A DNA stretch of 64,000 nt from Perkinsus olseni (Eukaryota; Perkinsozoa; Perkinsida; Perkinsidae): the NCBI GenBank assembly GCA_013115135.1, contig JABANP010000020.1:186001-250000 (forward strand), in the 5' to 3' direction. The notes under the pieces are model-generated. The model searched no databases. It was not told the origin of the DNA and was given only the letters and a program-made list of their open reading frames with translations. This document shows, in pieces, positions 35,001 through 46,448 of the stretch. Made by a program: the position numbers and the translations under genes. Numbering within the stretch: the stretch's first letter is position 1; every line of letters starts with the position of its first letter.

Positions 35001-37787
35001 CGTCTGCTCTACGGCCTGCGCAGTGAATGCCTACTAACTGGACTCACAGTGCGAGTCTCACATCGAACTCAGTGCGGCATTTCTCACTCCCACACGCGAA
35101 CCTTATTCACGTGGTCAATATACTCCCATAACCCCACTACACCCATGCTGCTACTACCCCAGGATGCTCTTGGTTGGACTCAAGGCATCGTCCAATGGCC
35201 TGCACACTCGCCTCCACTCTCTGACTGCTTGCAAGCTCCCCTGCCCATGTCCGAAGCAGCTGAAAGCGAGATGAATCACCGCAAGTCATGAAGCCATCAG
35301 CGAACTGAGCTCACCATGATGACTCGGTACTTGAGAAGGGCGACGTAGGGCTGTGCAGTCGGCAGCTGCAGTATAGGTACCGCTATACGATCAACCAGGA
35401 CCGAGGCGTACCTGTTACACTCAACAGTGCCGTTCCATATCGACTAGAAAGTCCGCCCCTACGATAATCACCACTTAACCCACACAACCCCTGCACGACC
35501 GACGCCCTCCCTAAAACCAGGGGCTCAACGCCTTCGCAGTGGGCGGCGCTGGTGGCGCTACTGACTCGAATGCAGACGGGGTTGCCAAGGACAAGCTTTC
35601 AAGCAATGAATATAAATCTAGTTTGAAAGATATCGCTACCGTTTTGATGGGGAATGATTTCGAGAGAAAAGAATGTGTACGTATAGCTGTCCCGAACCTA
35701 CTTCCGATTGGGATCCGTCTCGTTTTCACTGAGCTTCCGCAGGATTGTGTGGTACAGGTTCAACAGGGACACAACAGCATCACATCGTATGGCACTCATG
35801 GTAGCAGATGGCGGAGAGCTGCCCATCAACTGCCCGATGGCTGACAACAGCGACGACGTCGGTTCAGCGCGCCAGTGCCAGGGTTACATTCAACAAGTCC
35901 ATTAGCGGCTGCTGCTACATACTCCGCAAGGGCTTGGGTGAAGGGCTCCTGTTGCGCCGCCAGCAGGCAGGCCTCAGTCGCCAGTCGTAGATCAGTAGCA
36001 ACACAAGGAGGACCTGCGAGAGCCTTGTATGTCGATACCATCTGGCGCTCTGCTTCCCACCAGTAAGGTACTGCTCCGAGTCTTCGGTCCACTCCCTCAG
36101 ACTTTCCTCGTCAACACACAAACCTGCGTTGATCACAGGCTCTACTATAGCCGCGCCAAGGCCTCCCGTATTGGTGATGAAGTTAATGAACTGGGGATGG
36201 AGGGAGCTGATCTGAAACGACGGGAGGAGCTCGTACGAGTACCAATCGCCTGGCGATTCTCACCAGCTTCTGCCGCATCTGTTCATCTCCCGTCTCACTG
36301 GCGGTCACATTGCTGATGCCTTTGCGAAAGGCTGTGCAATTCATACAGTACTGCACGATGTTAATCAAGTACCGAGGAAAGAAGTCGGGCATATTCCTTT
36401 GGTGGATCCACCCGCTTCCCGGAGCTGAGAAAGGGAATCTTCCACTTCGTTCCGCTAAGACTCCCCTCCCTCGTATCACCTAGTACGGCCATGAGAACCT
36501 TATCAACGCCGCACTCAGCCAGGGCGAGCGGGTGAGTGTGCACGATCTGGGCGAACCACTTCAAGAGAGTCTTCAGGTCCTTCTCGTAATAAGGATCCTT
36601 GTAGTTTTGCGGGTAGGCGTTCACCTTAACATACAAGGCCCATCAACATCCCATCGTGAGTAAAGCTCTTATTACCACTAGCGCCAGCCGCTGGAAAACA
36701 CTAGATACGATGCTGAGACCAGAGGGCACTAAGTAGAGCTTCTCGGAAGCCGATACACAGGAGAATTAAAGTCGTGCCGTCAAGGACTCGGCACAGTTCC
36801 CAGTCCGAGGTCGCACCTATCAGAAAGTACCTCGGTGGTGAGTACCGGGAGCAAACCAGCCGTACTGGAGAAGTGTTGCCAGATCGGAAGAAGGCCTTCC
36901 AGTATGTGTGGAGCAATCTCGAAGGTTTGCTTCCTAGCACTCAGGAGCTTCTTAGTCTGTTGCTCTTTCACCACACCATGGACTATCTTCAGCAACGCCA
37001 GCACTTGCTCTCGCGGTACAGAGGTTAGGTTACTCGCCAGCGACTTCATAGAACCTTGATGAAGAGATGCCGCGTAGAGCGCAGGCACGAGAGAGTTACT
37101 GGTCGTCCAGTTGACCATGTCAGGCCACTTGGCAGGGAACTCGGCCCGGCATACTTTCCGCAGCAACAGGACGAATTCGGCGAGATGCTCAATTCGGGCG
37201 GGGTCCGCGTTGTAGAGCACCCCGACGAGCTGAATGAGACGATCTACGGAATCAGCCGCCCTACCCTTGGCAGACCCTTCACATTACCTTCTGCTTGAAG
37301 TGCTCCCGCTCCTCCTGACTGATACAATGCGAGGACCGCGGCTGCCAATTCCGGCCGACCTACAGCACAGGGTCTCCATTATCGCGCACACAGGGCCGCC
37401 TTGCCCCTTATTACTGTGTTCTTGCACATAGTGATCGCAAGGAATTTAGACTGCGTATCCGTACTCGCGTCGAGATAGATGTCGAGCAGCATGAGAGCGT
37501 ACCTTGAGATGGCTACTGTTGTAACGATACGAGCATGGGCGAATCGACGCCATCGTAACAATGCTATCAAACACTGCAACGATACAACACCTGCGTCAAT
37601 CCGGAAGCAAAGAAGGATCACAGAAGAGAGTACCACCAAATACCCGCTACTACCCGGATGCTGCCTCCCATCGTTGAAGCTGCTGCACCGCCATACCCCT
37701 CATAACAGCATCAGTCGATAACGAGGCGTTCAGTGCTGCCACCACATTGGAAGGAGATAGAGGTACTTCCGCTCCTCTCGAGTCCAT
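32005..37787 (-). CDS. Importin-beta family receptor, importin-11-like
   Basis: A large HEAT-repeat gene with 15 or more short introns. It starts at ATG 37787: MDSRGAEVPLSPSNVVAALN, AVMRGMAVQQLQRWEAASG, the importin-beta N-terminal (Ran-binding) motif. Downstream are LAEFVLLLRKVCRAEFPAKW (the D/E-x-P-x-x-W motif) and LLKIVHGVVKEQQTKKLL. Further exons carry DLKTLLKWFAQIVHTHPLAL, ALWVSLWNQVAASFSAECI and, at the end, DMLEWLLKVAVGI and LLSFIESDRLTQVVGQ with TAA at 32005. The kinetics-like EFPAKWP and the repeated accessory lysine segment fit importin-11/Kap120. It carries cargo through nuclear pores with RanGTP. The family call is firm; the subtype is tentative. Confidence 0.75.
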
Positions 37788-37929
37788 TGCACTGGAAAAC
37801 TGGCCGCCGGCAAGCGATACCACCGACGAAGTAAAGTTGAACACAACACCGCCAAATTGTGCAAGTTCAGGAACAGAATGAGTACAACAGTTTCAATGTC
37901 ACAGTGAGAGAGGTATTTGATGGGTATCT

Positions 37930-38230
37930 TTATTTTTTAGTAGCTTGCTTTGCTCCTCGACTTTTGCCTTTGCCGAAAATACGCTCCCAACCATCAGCGT
38001 ACTTCTTGCTGTACCCATTATTGACCTGAATAGGAGAAGCTGGTGTTCACGAAGACCAGACGGCTCATCACCTGCACGTGCGCTATATCATCCTCGAAGC
38101 AAACAGGGCCACTCATGGCGCCCGGGGGGCAGGATGCCGCAACAGACGAGAACGCTCGAGCCACCATCGGCCGGGCGACAGCGGCCGTCGAGACCAGCGT
38201 TCGGGAAGATAGTGCGATACGAGAGAGCAT
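37930..38230 (-). CDS. Small mitochondrial protein, unknown
   Basis: Two exons. The N-terminus MLSRIALSSRTLVSTAAVARPMVARAFSS is an Arg/Ser-rich mitochondrial presequence. It is followed by GPVCFEDDIAH and, after an intron of about 49 nt, by VNNGYSKKYADGWERIFGKGK and a basic end with TAA at 37930. The mature part is about 50 residues. The YADGWERIFGK motif looks conserved, but I cannot name the family. Small respiratory-complex or mitoribosome subunits have this form. Confidence 0.6.
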
Positions 38231-38849
38231 GAAGAATATGCAACAGGAATAATTCCCTAGTCAACAGGAAAAAGTATTTTTCAGTCCGGCGCGAATCTTC
38301 GGCAAGCTGCTACGATTTGGATGTCCCCAGTTCGCATCAACTCTTGTGTGTAAGCGCAAGATACGATGGGCGTGTTTCACAAGGATAATTGCTTCGAGTA
38401 ATCCTAACTTTTGAAGCGCCTTAATGATGTTACTCAAGTAGCGAACTGTTTTAACCGGGAATACCTAAGGCTTACTGAGGTTCACTTGAGGCGTTACTTG
38501 TATTTAAGGAGCAAATTTGCTCCTATCAAACGGGCCCGAAAACCGCACGCAAACGCATGACCCTCCACTTTTTCGAACGCAACTAGGATAGGGAGGAACC
38601 AGAAACCATATCAAGCATGCATGGAGCTAAGATACTCATCAATACTTGAGTTCTTTTTTCATCTTCCGATGTTGTTTGTCCCTGTCCCTTCGTTTGCGAT
38701 TATACTCGTGATACCTAACCCGGTAACAGCTGCAACCACACACTAACACCAAGCCCCCTCTCACTCCTGGATCTCGTCCTCGCTTTTAACCGTTTTTAGC
38801 CAGTCCGAGAATTCCAACTTCTCCTCCTAACCAAAAACCATCGAACTAC
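38231..38849. other. Intergenic, no gene seen
   Basis: AT-richer spacer between the release factor gene and the small mitochondrial protein gene. It contains an 18-bp perfect palindrome (AGGAGCAAATTTGCTCCT, near 38508). No coding frame or RNA gene is evident. Confidence 0.4.
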
Positions 38850-39389
38850 CTAGGTCGGCAGGTTCCTCCCCACTTCCTTATACGCTTCGGCCGCGTCAAG
38901 CTTCTGCTGCAAGGTTCGAAGTGCCCGATCGTAATTGGAGATTTGGGATCGAGTCTCGTGGCAGGTTATCATTATAGCATTTCCGCTCCGTGTTAGGGTG
39001 CCTGTCCTTGCTTCCAGCTTCCTGAAAGCTGTCCAATCTCTACCCAAACTCCACGTTAACAGCCAAGCGACGAAAACGAACGTAGCGTTCCGGAAACTAC
39101 TTAAGATTGGCCACCACTGGCTCTGACAGCCAACTTCTACACTTTGCAAAGTCCAAGATGAGCTGGCATCTAGTATGAGACTGAGAAGAAAGACAACCGC
39201 GCAGTTTCCTATGATCGTTGGCTCTCCCGTATGTCGTACCGCGTTAACGTTCTGTCCACCGGGTCCGGGACTGCGAGTGAAGTGCTTCTCGAGATCCTTT
39301 TCCCGTATCGTAACCTTGGACCGTCTCTGCAAAACTGCTAACCGTTGAGCAAGCGTTGAAGGGGCATTAGGAAACATGGGCGAACTCAT
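38850..39389 (-). CDS. ICT1/MTRFR-type class I release factor domain protein
   Basis: Three exons. MSSPMFPNAPSTLAQRLAVL precedes KVTIREKDLEKHFTRSPG and the catalytic GPGGQNVNA loop. After an intron of about 60 nt come SHTRCQLILDFAKCRSWL, and after another of about 80 nt KLEARTGTLTRSGNAIMITC, ETRSQISNYDRALRTLQQKL. This is the codon-recognition-free GGQ domain of ICT1 (mL62) and C12orf65/MTRFR. These proteins hydrolyse peptidyl-tRNA on stalled mitochondrial ribosomes. The C-terminus (AEAYKEVGRNLPT) lacks the long basic tail of bacterial ArfB, so ribosome recycling activity is uncertain. Confidence 0.85.
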   Translation of the reverse strand: MSSPMFPNAPSTLAQRLAVLQRRSKVTIREKDLEKHFTRSPGPGGQNVNAVRHTGEPTIIGNCAVVFLLSLILDASSSWTLQSVEVGCQSQWWPILSSFRNATFVFVAWLLTWSLGRDWTAFRKLEARTGTLTRSGNAIMITCHETRSQISNYDRALRTLQQKLDAAEAYKEVGRNLPT

Positions 39390-39590
39390 TCATATTACAG
39401 CGCTTCCTATCGAACGGGTGTCCCTTGCCCGCCTCCACTACGAACGAACGAGTGAATGACTCCCTTGGCGGCAACACAATCTCACTAATAGTGAGCACCA
39501 CGTAAATTTAAGCTTCGATACACGAGTACCCATGCTTCCAACACCCTTCACTGAAGACGCGTCCTAGCTGACCGCCTTAGGATGTCGTAG

Positions 39591-39902
39591 TCACTTCATA
39601 CGGCCGTAGTATACCACAAATACCGCTGCTGCCGTCCCGCACAGGATCGCTGTCCAGATCATGAACAAGGTTGGCAGGTGCTCACACAGTGAGTCGGTAA
39701 ATGCTCGACTCGTAGAGCATCTAGCGGTTACTGTTACCAACACTGTTGTCGCTGCTACGCAAAGGAGACACATGCCGAATGCGGCCATCTTACTGAGCCA
39801 CAGTTGTCGGCTGCTGAGGCCCATGCTAGGGTACTGCGACAGGGGCCTATCAGGACCCTCGCTGAGAAGGGGTGTAGAGGATGATTGAGAGGGAAGGGCC
39901 AT
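39591..39902 (-). CDS. Two-TM membrane protein, unknown
   Basis: A single exon of 103 codons from ATG 39902. The N-terminus is polar (SSSTPLLSEGPDRPLSQYPS). Two hydrophobic helices follow: MAAFGMCLLCVAATTVLVTV and LFMIWTAILCGTAAAVFVVYY, with a basic end (GRMK). The LLSEGP-type motif near the start resembles a dileucine sorting signal, which is inference. No family was recognised. It is divergent from the RING-H2 gene, only 16 bp apart. Confidence 0.5.
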   Translation of the reverse strand: MALPSQSSSTPLLSEGPDRPLSQYPSMGLSSRQLWLSKMAAFGMCLLCVAATTVLVTVTARCSTSRAFTDSLCEHLPTLFMIWTAILCGTAAAVFVVYYGRMK

Positions 39903-39918
39903 TTGTGGACGCCTGAAG

Positions 39919-41232
39919 ATGAGCCAGACATGGACTCAACTTCGAAACATGCCCGCCAGCATCCACTTGCGGTCTTGCCCTGGCTTACGTTTCCTCCACG
40001 GTAACGCGTTCCGAGAGGATTACGGTATTATACATCTCAGACTCTCATTCGGTGAGTGTCCTGATGCTGTCAGCTTGTCCGTTTATGTTTTTTGCTTTGT
40101 AATGTCCTTCACCAGCTGGCCTTACATCTCTATCGTAATTGCCTTAGTGTGTGGGACGGTCCTCGTAATTCTCTGGGTAATACCATAACATCCGGTTCTC
40201 TCTCCCCAGGGTATCGCTCTATCCTCACTTTCCCTTTCAGTACAAGTATGTCGAACGGCGGAATGGCCGTTTAGTGTTCAGAGCACCTTATCAAAATCAG
40301 CCATCACGCTGTGATACCTTAGAAGAGCAGAAGGCTCGGCTGCAGGAGCTCATGGATAAAACCAAAGTCGTCAATATGCAGGTGAAAGTCGACAAGTTAG
40401 GGCTTGGGCACGCTGGCCGGTGCGTTCCCGTCGAGAGGAGATTGTCGTGAGTTGGGAACGTTATGGTATGAGATATATACATCGGTTGCAAGTTGAATCT
40501 TCTTCTACTGGAACTTATGGCGGTTGGCAACCCTTCATGATCTTATTTCGCCCAATCGTTAGATTCGTGCCGTGGATTTCCTATTAGAGGGTTGAAGGGG
40601 CCGGTTTTCATGCAAACGGCCTGTGAGATCCACTTGGGAAAATGTCCAGACAGCTGTATCCTCTTTCAGAGACCTGCTAAGGGACCGTTGATGGACCGAT
40701 TGACCTCCCAAAGGTCCATCATGAGCATAGCCTCTCTGCGTGCTGCTGTGAGTAACGAGTCAACTAGTGAGATTGACGAACCCGATGATTCGGATGAGGG
40801 CTTGCTGTAATAAGAGGGTGGGAAGTCATGAGCAGTATTAGCGGCCCTCACGTAGTTCGTGTGGTAACAGCGTGAGGCCTGTAGGACCGCTCTTAATCGA
40901 TCATGTTGAAGCAATGTTTTGCGGTAGTCGGTATCTTCTATCATCCAGCCTGCGCGTTGAATGTCAGGCATGCCAGCTCATTCGAATGCCCTATATGTCT
41001 CGCCGATTGCCGTGACGACCCCGGTGTCCGGTTGCTACCATGTGGTCACTGTTTCCATGAACACTGCATAAGAGCGTAGGCTCAACCTCAGGGCGACGGC
41101 TCTCTCCCCTATTCATCGTCATCGCTCAGGTGGTTCGTTCAACAGTTAATCAAACCAACATGTCCGCTTTGTCGCAGTCCTGTCCTCCCTGCCATCAACG
41201 CTAATACGCAGATACTTCTCACAGCAGCATAG
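39919..41232 (+). CDS. Membrane-anchored RING-H2 E3 ligase-like protein
   Basis: An N-terminal exon with hydrophobic helices (SLSVYVFCFVMSF, YISIVIALV) joins by an intron of about 70 nt to SLYPHFPFQYKYVERRNGR. A helix LEEQKARLQELMDKTK follows, then a Ser-rich acidic region (SIMSIASLRAAVSNESTSE). The end is a RING-H2 finger split by one intron: FECPICLADCRDD, RLLPCGHCFHEHCIRA and WFVQQLIKPTCPLCRSPV. The Cys/His pattern C-C-C-H-H-C-C-C is complete. TAG at 41230-41232. Membrane RING-H2 proteins typically ubiquitinate membrane or ER substrates. The middle exons (40440-40950) are only partly resolved. Confidence 0.65.
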
Positions 41233-41605
41233 GCCATCGCCGCACGCTGTTCGTCTCGCATCAACCTTTTCGACTCGTCGACTCCCTCTGTCCTTCTGTG
41301 TTCAGCCTGTCGCAAGCTTCCTCCTTTCGTGATTTTATTATTAATCCCACCCGACAGCGGGAGCATAAATTGGCACTAAACTCACGGTCGATGGCCCATC
41401 ATTTGTATCACGTGGCGAGTCAATATAGTTTGTGTCCTTCGGCATTGTTTACAGCGCCGAAGATATTCGACTCGCCTGACCACTTATAGGAGATAACCAT
41501 TCGATGCAGCTATGTTTAGATCGCTGTCGGTTTCTATCACTTCTAGCTGTCTTTGAGTTCCTCGAGAGTCACTAACAACACGACAATAACGGACACTCAA
41601 CAACA
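41233..41605. other. Intergenic between convergent genes
   Basis: Short spacer with frames lacking motifs. Nothing recognised. Confidence 0.4.
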
Positions 41606-42060
41606 TCATGGTGATTTGAATTTAATCTGGGCTTCTTGTACCACCGGTTTGCCCAGTAAACCCGCTCCTGCATGAATGACAGTCCTTATGAGAGTGCGGA
41701 GGTGCAACCTACCTGCAGCTCTCCGAGCCCCCATCTGGTTCAGGTTCACCCGCCCGTTGACGATCAGCAAAGGGTTCGGTTTGGCGAGGATCTCAGGGCT
41801 CAAGGTGACGCCTAATTTCCAAAGAGAGATGATGACGGCCTCGGGGGGCGGGAAATTCGATACTCAGGGCATGACGGAATAGTGGGAACACCGAGCCAGA
41901 ATAGAAGTTACTGGCTGCATTGCAGGGAACCAAGCTCATCGCGCTCCACGAACTGCGAGTTGCAACCGTTCACTGCACTCTCACAAGAAGAGCTGATCGC
42001 GAGTAGGTAACACTGCTGCGCACATAGCCCTAATATTTCACCCGGAGCGGAAGCCGTACG
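41606..42060 (-). CDS. Short protein, unknown
   Basis: The final two exons are clear: AVIISLWKLGVTLSPEILA, KPNPLLIVNGRVNLNQMGAR, then after an intron of about 45 nt GLLGKPVVQEAQIKFKSP and a TGA at 41606. A possible first exon (ATG near 42030, MCAAVLPTRDQLFL) is uncertain. No family was recognised. It lies just downstream of DRC2 on the same strand. Confidence 0.35.
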
Positions 42061-42118
42061 AAAAGAACTTTGCCGACGCCTTGCTGTAATGGTTCGTTTC
42101 CCTATCGCTGCTCGTCGC

Positions 42119-44871
42119 TCACTCAGCCAGATTACCGTCTATGAACTGTCCTAGTATATCCCGCAGCTGATGGTTCTCCGTTTCCAGGCGTTTCTGTTCC
42201 TGCTCGATGGCGAGTGTATCAAGATGAATCTTGTTATACTGACAATAGGAAAGATCCATTCAGCTGGCGACTAGGTCTCTCACCTTCTTGAAAAAGGTGT
42301 CGAGGTAGGTACTCTCATCACAGCCACTGGCGGCGTTGGTCTTCTGCTGCTCAAGCACGTCCCGGACCTCCTCGCGAAGCTCCTCATTCTGAAGTTGGAG
42401 GGCCTTGCATCATTTCGACGCTCTTTCTGCTCCTACTTCGAATTCTATCTCATCCACATTGATATCAGCGTTTGAGTAAAACGGCAGAACCTTCTCTCGC
42501 TCCGTCTCAAATTTGCGACAAAGCTCCGCTAGTTTAAGTATACGTTCTTCCCGATCCAGTTGATCCTTGAGCTGCCGCTTGCAGTCCTCTGCATTACCAA
42601 CCAAGTCGAGCATTCTGAGGGCAACGAAGCGAGAATGGTTGACGGAATTCCAGAGTACTTCTCTCCTAGGACTCTCGCGGGTTAAAAGCTGCCGAGGTCG
42701 ATGCTTGCTCACGACAAAATTTCAACACCAGGAATACCAAGCAGCGGCACCCTTCGATAACGCACCTCGAGTGCTCCTCGGCTCTCGCTGCACGCATCCG
42801 TTTCTTCAGCTCAGCAAGGTGCTTTCGAACATTCTCCTTCTCCTGTCGTAGCTGGGTGTTGCGGCCTTCCCACTCAGTGCGATTCTGGTACATACGTAGT
42901 TGGGACCATCAAAGTCGATGTGGTCACCTGATCTATCTTCTGACGAATATCATTGATATCGTTCTGGACTCGGTCAACCTGCCGGAGCTTCTGTTCCACT
43001 TGCGTTGATAGGAGACCTTAGAGATCCTCTTTCTCTCAATACAGAAATGCCAGCTGCTCCGTACGATCTCTTTCCAAGTAGTTCTTGTAGTCCGCCGTGT
43101 TTGCCTCTGTCGCCTGCTTGTAGGATGCTAGCTGAGCATTACATCGGTCCTGAGGGAAGACCGTCAGAGTCATTACTGATGCCAATCAAGAGCCCACGCG
43201 TCCCGGCCGCAAAACCGTTCCAGAGCCGTATGAGCCGCTTCCCCAGCGGGCTGCTCCCCACCTTGAGTATCTCAATCTGTTCCTCGAGGTTGGAGCGCAT
43301 CTGATGATCTTCCTCAATATTCTTGTTACGTATCATCTCGTAATTATTTTGATGCTCAGCCAAATCACTCTGTTCTCGCGACTTCTCGATGCCATCCACC
43401 TGAAAGGTCGACCCTCCATGCGGAACTCTACCAGACTGAGTTTTCTTTTTCCACCTGTTCGAGAACGGTGTGCAGCTCCGATACTTCCTTGTCGTGTTGG
43501 TCAATCAGACGGCGGCGCTCGGCTTCAAATTCTTCCTTCATGAGTCGTAGCTGACAGGCAACAGCTCACGGTTGAATCATGCCTTCTCTCAGTGGGTCCC
43601 GTTATAGCAGTGACAGCCAGCAGAGGGGTGGAGTTATCGGGTGAGCAGCCGTTCTCACCTGTCTCTGGAAAGTATCATCCTGAGCTCGAAGTTTCCTCTT
43701 GAATATATCCACGAGCGTGTCCATGTCCGCGAACACCGATCTTATAGCCACTTGGTGCTGCTCCTCGGCTAAACAAGAACGCGCTTCCAGGTTCCCTTCA
43801 AGTCAAAATGTAAGCGTAAGCCACTACACCATTTCCAGACCTACTTAATAAAACCCCAGAGCAATTTAATAAAGCCCAGAGCAAAATAATAAAACCCCAA
43901 AGCAATTTGATTTTATGAAAGATCAATTTAGTAGAGCCCAACAGAATCACTAACAAGTACGGAGAACTCACAACGTCAGCCTACATTAAGTACGCCCACC
44001 TTATTCTACAGATCGCGGGTTAAAGTTTAATCGTTAAACATTCAAATTTAGCCTCCGACTGGCGTGCCTTACATGCCTGAGCAACAAGGGTACCATGTTT
44101 GGGCGTGATTGAAGCAAAGTTGAAAATTGTATACAAAGTTGCAGTTGCATAGTAACCTCTTCAACTCGTTTTGAAGCAACTTCTCACAGTATGGCAGGAG
44201 GTACTCCGCCTTCGCTCCACCGCCTCTCCCGCCATTCATGCTATGAACTTCATGGGCCGGAGTCCCGGGGCCCGGAGGAGGGACGATCCGGATGCGTCTC
44301 GCGTGCCGACTAAATTGCTTTGGGGTTTTACTAATTTGGTCTGGGCTCTATTAAATTGCTTTGGGGTTTTACTAATTTGGTCTGGGCTTTATTAAATTGC
44401 TTTGGGGTTTTACTAATTTACTCTGGGGTTTTACTAAGTAGGTCTGGAAATGGTGTAGAGCCCTCGACATGCCGACGAGGCTTTCCTCTCCTTCAAAGCC
44501 TTCTACCAGACGACGAGGCTCTCCTCTTTCCCAAAGCCCACGGCGTGGTGATCACTCCCACCAAGCTCACCCTCATCAAGGTCACGGTCCAACATCTGCA
44601 TCACCGCGTCCTTCCGATCGACATCCCGTTCATGATTCTGGGATATGATTTGGATATCACGCTTCAATTGCTGTGTCTTATAGGACCTGTGGAAGGGAGT
44701 AAACGCGGAAGGCACTTGCCGTTCGGACGACCTCATAATTTTGATCCAGCTTTCGTGCACCCTGCTGGCGTTGTATTTCGCGTTCCTGTCTTCTCTTGCG
44801 GCGGCATGCTTCAGCTGCTTCTTCTTGAGAGTGGTCGCCTTGGCGGTCTTAGTTCCAAGGTCGGGATTCAT
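42119..44871 (-). CDS. DRC2: Nexin-dynein regulatory complex subunit 2 (CCDC65)
   Basis: A coiled-coil protein across many exons. The N-terminus is ATG 44871: [58 protein letters not shown] and MLDRDLDE. After a large intron it continues [90 protein letters not shown] and [18 protein letters not shown]. The TGA is at 42119. The ERxVDRKD, ELC-K-ETE-EKVLPF and YNK-LDTLAIE blocks identify DRC2/CCDC65. It scaffolds the N-DRC between axonemal doublets. One intron (about 790 nt) holds an inverted-repeat element. Confidence 0.9.
43822..44460. mobile_element. Inverted-repeat element inside a DRC2 intron
   Basis: About 640 bp. The left end reads CTACACCATTTCCAGACCTA and the right end is its inverted copy. 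Each terminal repeat is about 95-145 bp and is built from tandem units of about 41 bp. The units alternate AATTGCTTTGGGGTTTTACT and AATTTGGTCTGGGCTTTATT; three units are visible at the right end. The central 375 bp has no open frame of note. It behaves like a non-autonomous fold-back or Foldback-type DNA element. It lies wholly within one intron, leaving the DRC2 frame intact. Confidence 0.65.
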
Positions 44872-45249
44872 GAGTGAAAGTGCTGCACAGTCGGAGAATG
44901 TTGAACAATCTGCGCTAGTTGCGTTGAGGAAATCTAAGACCAACTAAGATTGCAAGATCATAAAATGGTTGAAGGATCGATGTGTTGGAGTCTCAAAGTC
45001 TTTTTCAATTACGCTGACAGTCCATGAGTCACTGAGGCGGTAGAGCCTTGTCGCCGTACTGAGCCTCTCTGGCGTTCGAGAAAAACTTGGAAGATTGACG
45101 AGATAGACGTGCAAAAACCATACTCCAGTGAGCAGTCGCGGAACTCGTCCACTGAGTCCACTCGTCATAAGAGGGCGCGAGGGAGAGAACGAGATGCAAG
45201 ATCGGGTCAGGATCTCCGCACGAGCTTGGCCGTTCTAATAAACTTACCA
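44872..45249. other. Upstream region of DRC2, no gene seen
   Basis: Probably the DRC2 promoter region. Frames in it have no recognisable motif and do not join neighbours convincingly. Confidence 0.35.
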
Positions 45250-45868
45250 TCACAGTTGTTGTCTTTCATCCTGGCGAAGTTTTACCATCGATTCCCTCTG
45301 CTTGCTCTGGTCCTCCTCTCCTTCGGACTGGCCTCGGTAATGAGCAGTACCTTGTCCAGTGCCTGACAGCGTCTCCTTAGATTCCACTTCTGTCAGGCCA
45401 ACCCTGTGAAGCCCGACTACTTCCGGACGGCTCTGCAAGGAGAGGATATTCCGCACAGGGCGTATCTTGATTCCCTCATGCCCGAGGATCAGGTTACCAT
45501 TCAGTAAGCCCGCAGTGCGAAGATTAAGTCGTAATTGGGGCGCCTCTCTAGGTTCTGCCAGAGCTGATCTTTCCGTGGTGCATTCCAACAAGTAGCTCAA
45601 CTATTGGACCAGAAGTCCACCTCCATGCTGGACATACGCGGAACAGAGTAATACGCTGGCTCGGTTTGAAACGTTGGACCTCGGCGGGCAACGGAATGCA
45701 ACACTTATAGATATATCGCATGAGAGTTTTTACTACGTTACACACGTTGCCGATGAACCAGTGGCAGCCTCTACGGTGCCGCTACGATTAAAAATCGCGA
45801 AAAAAACTTTGGAGGTCTTTCGAGTCCGCTCGCCGTGGATTCCTGCCGGGATAACTCTACCTGGCTAG
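45250..45868 (+). CDS. Unassigned plus-strand exons
   Basis: Two coding-looking blocks. One (about 45389-45492) encodes FCQANPVKPDYFRTALQGED and PHRAYLDSLMPEDQ. The other (about 45640-45810) encodes RFETLDLGGQRNATLIDISH, ESFYYVTHVADEPVAAS and PLRLKIAKKTLE. They are separated by an intron-like stretch. They may belong to one gene, or be 5' exons of the selenoprotein-T-like gene. I cannot assign a family. Confidence 0.35.
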
Positions 45869-45978
45869 ACGCACACTTCCAGGAGCTCCCGACTACCGGT
45901 TTCCTGTTGGTTTCACCAGGAAGCTCGTCCTGATGTTCAAGCTCACTGCCCCGGTATCGTTGGTCTATCTCCTCTTAG

Positions 45979-46448
45979 GTATCCCATCCCTGACTCTGTT
46001 ATGCATATCTCGCGTCTGGTGGGTATGCTGCAGCTGTTTATGATGGCGATGATATTTTTCGGAGGTACGGACGTCGGCTTGTTCTGTCCTTTAAAGTCTT
46101 CTCGTAGACACCATGTGCGGCTTCATGGGTATTCCGACCCCTGATTTGGTGAAGAACATGCAAGACAACAAGTTCACTGCCTTCTTCGCCGTCTACTTTA
46201 TCGGGTCGACCTTTCAGGGTATCCTCATGAACACTGGTAATGATCACCGACCGGTCGGGCTCGTCTGCTGTGACATTGGCAAGTTCAATGTTAATTTTTC
46301 AGGGGCCTTCGAAATCTATAAGGGTAACACTCTGATTTGGTCTACACTCCAGGCGGGCCGGTTGCCGAAACTGAATGATATCGTTGCTGTAGGCTCGTGG
46401 GGATCTTCGACATCCGCACGCTTGTCTCTACGTCTCTTAGGCGTTTGA
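45979..46448 (+). CDS. Selenoprotein T-like protein, C-terminal exons
   Basis: Three exons give a SelT-like C-terminus: YPIPDSVMHISRLVGMLQLF, MAMIFFG, DTMCGFMGIPTPDLVKNMQD, NKFTAFFAVYFIGSTFQ and ILMNTGAFEIYKGNTLIWST, LQAGRLPKLNDIV. The order (membrane helix, NK-aa-FF-G-, TGAFEI, W-LQ-GR-P) is specific to the SelT/SelW-like thioredoxin family. SelT is an ER redox protein. The N-terminal exon with the redox CxxU/CxxC motif was not located, so Sec use is unknown. The downstream end may use a TGA at 46446. Confidence 0.6.

Noticed and set aside
38508..38525. Palindrome AGGAGCAAATTTGCTCCT as an operator or origin
   Set aside because: A lone 18-bp palindrome in a spacer has no supporting repeats or known binding-site match.
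44310..44460. Tandem repeats as a CRISPR array
   Set aside because: Units are contiguous without unique spacers and are mirrored as inverted repeats at the other end. The genome is eukaryotic.
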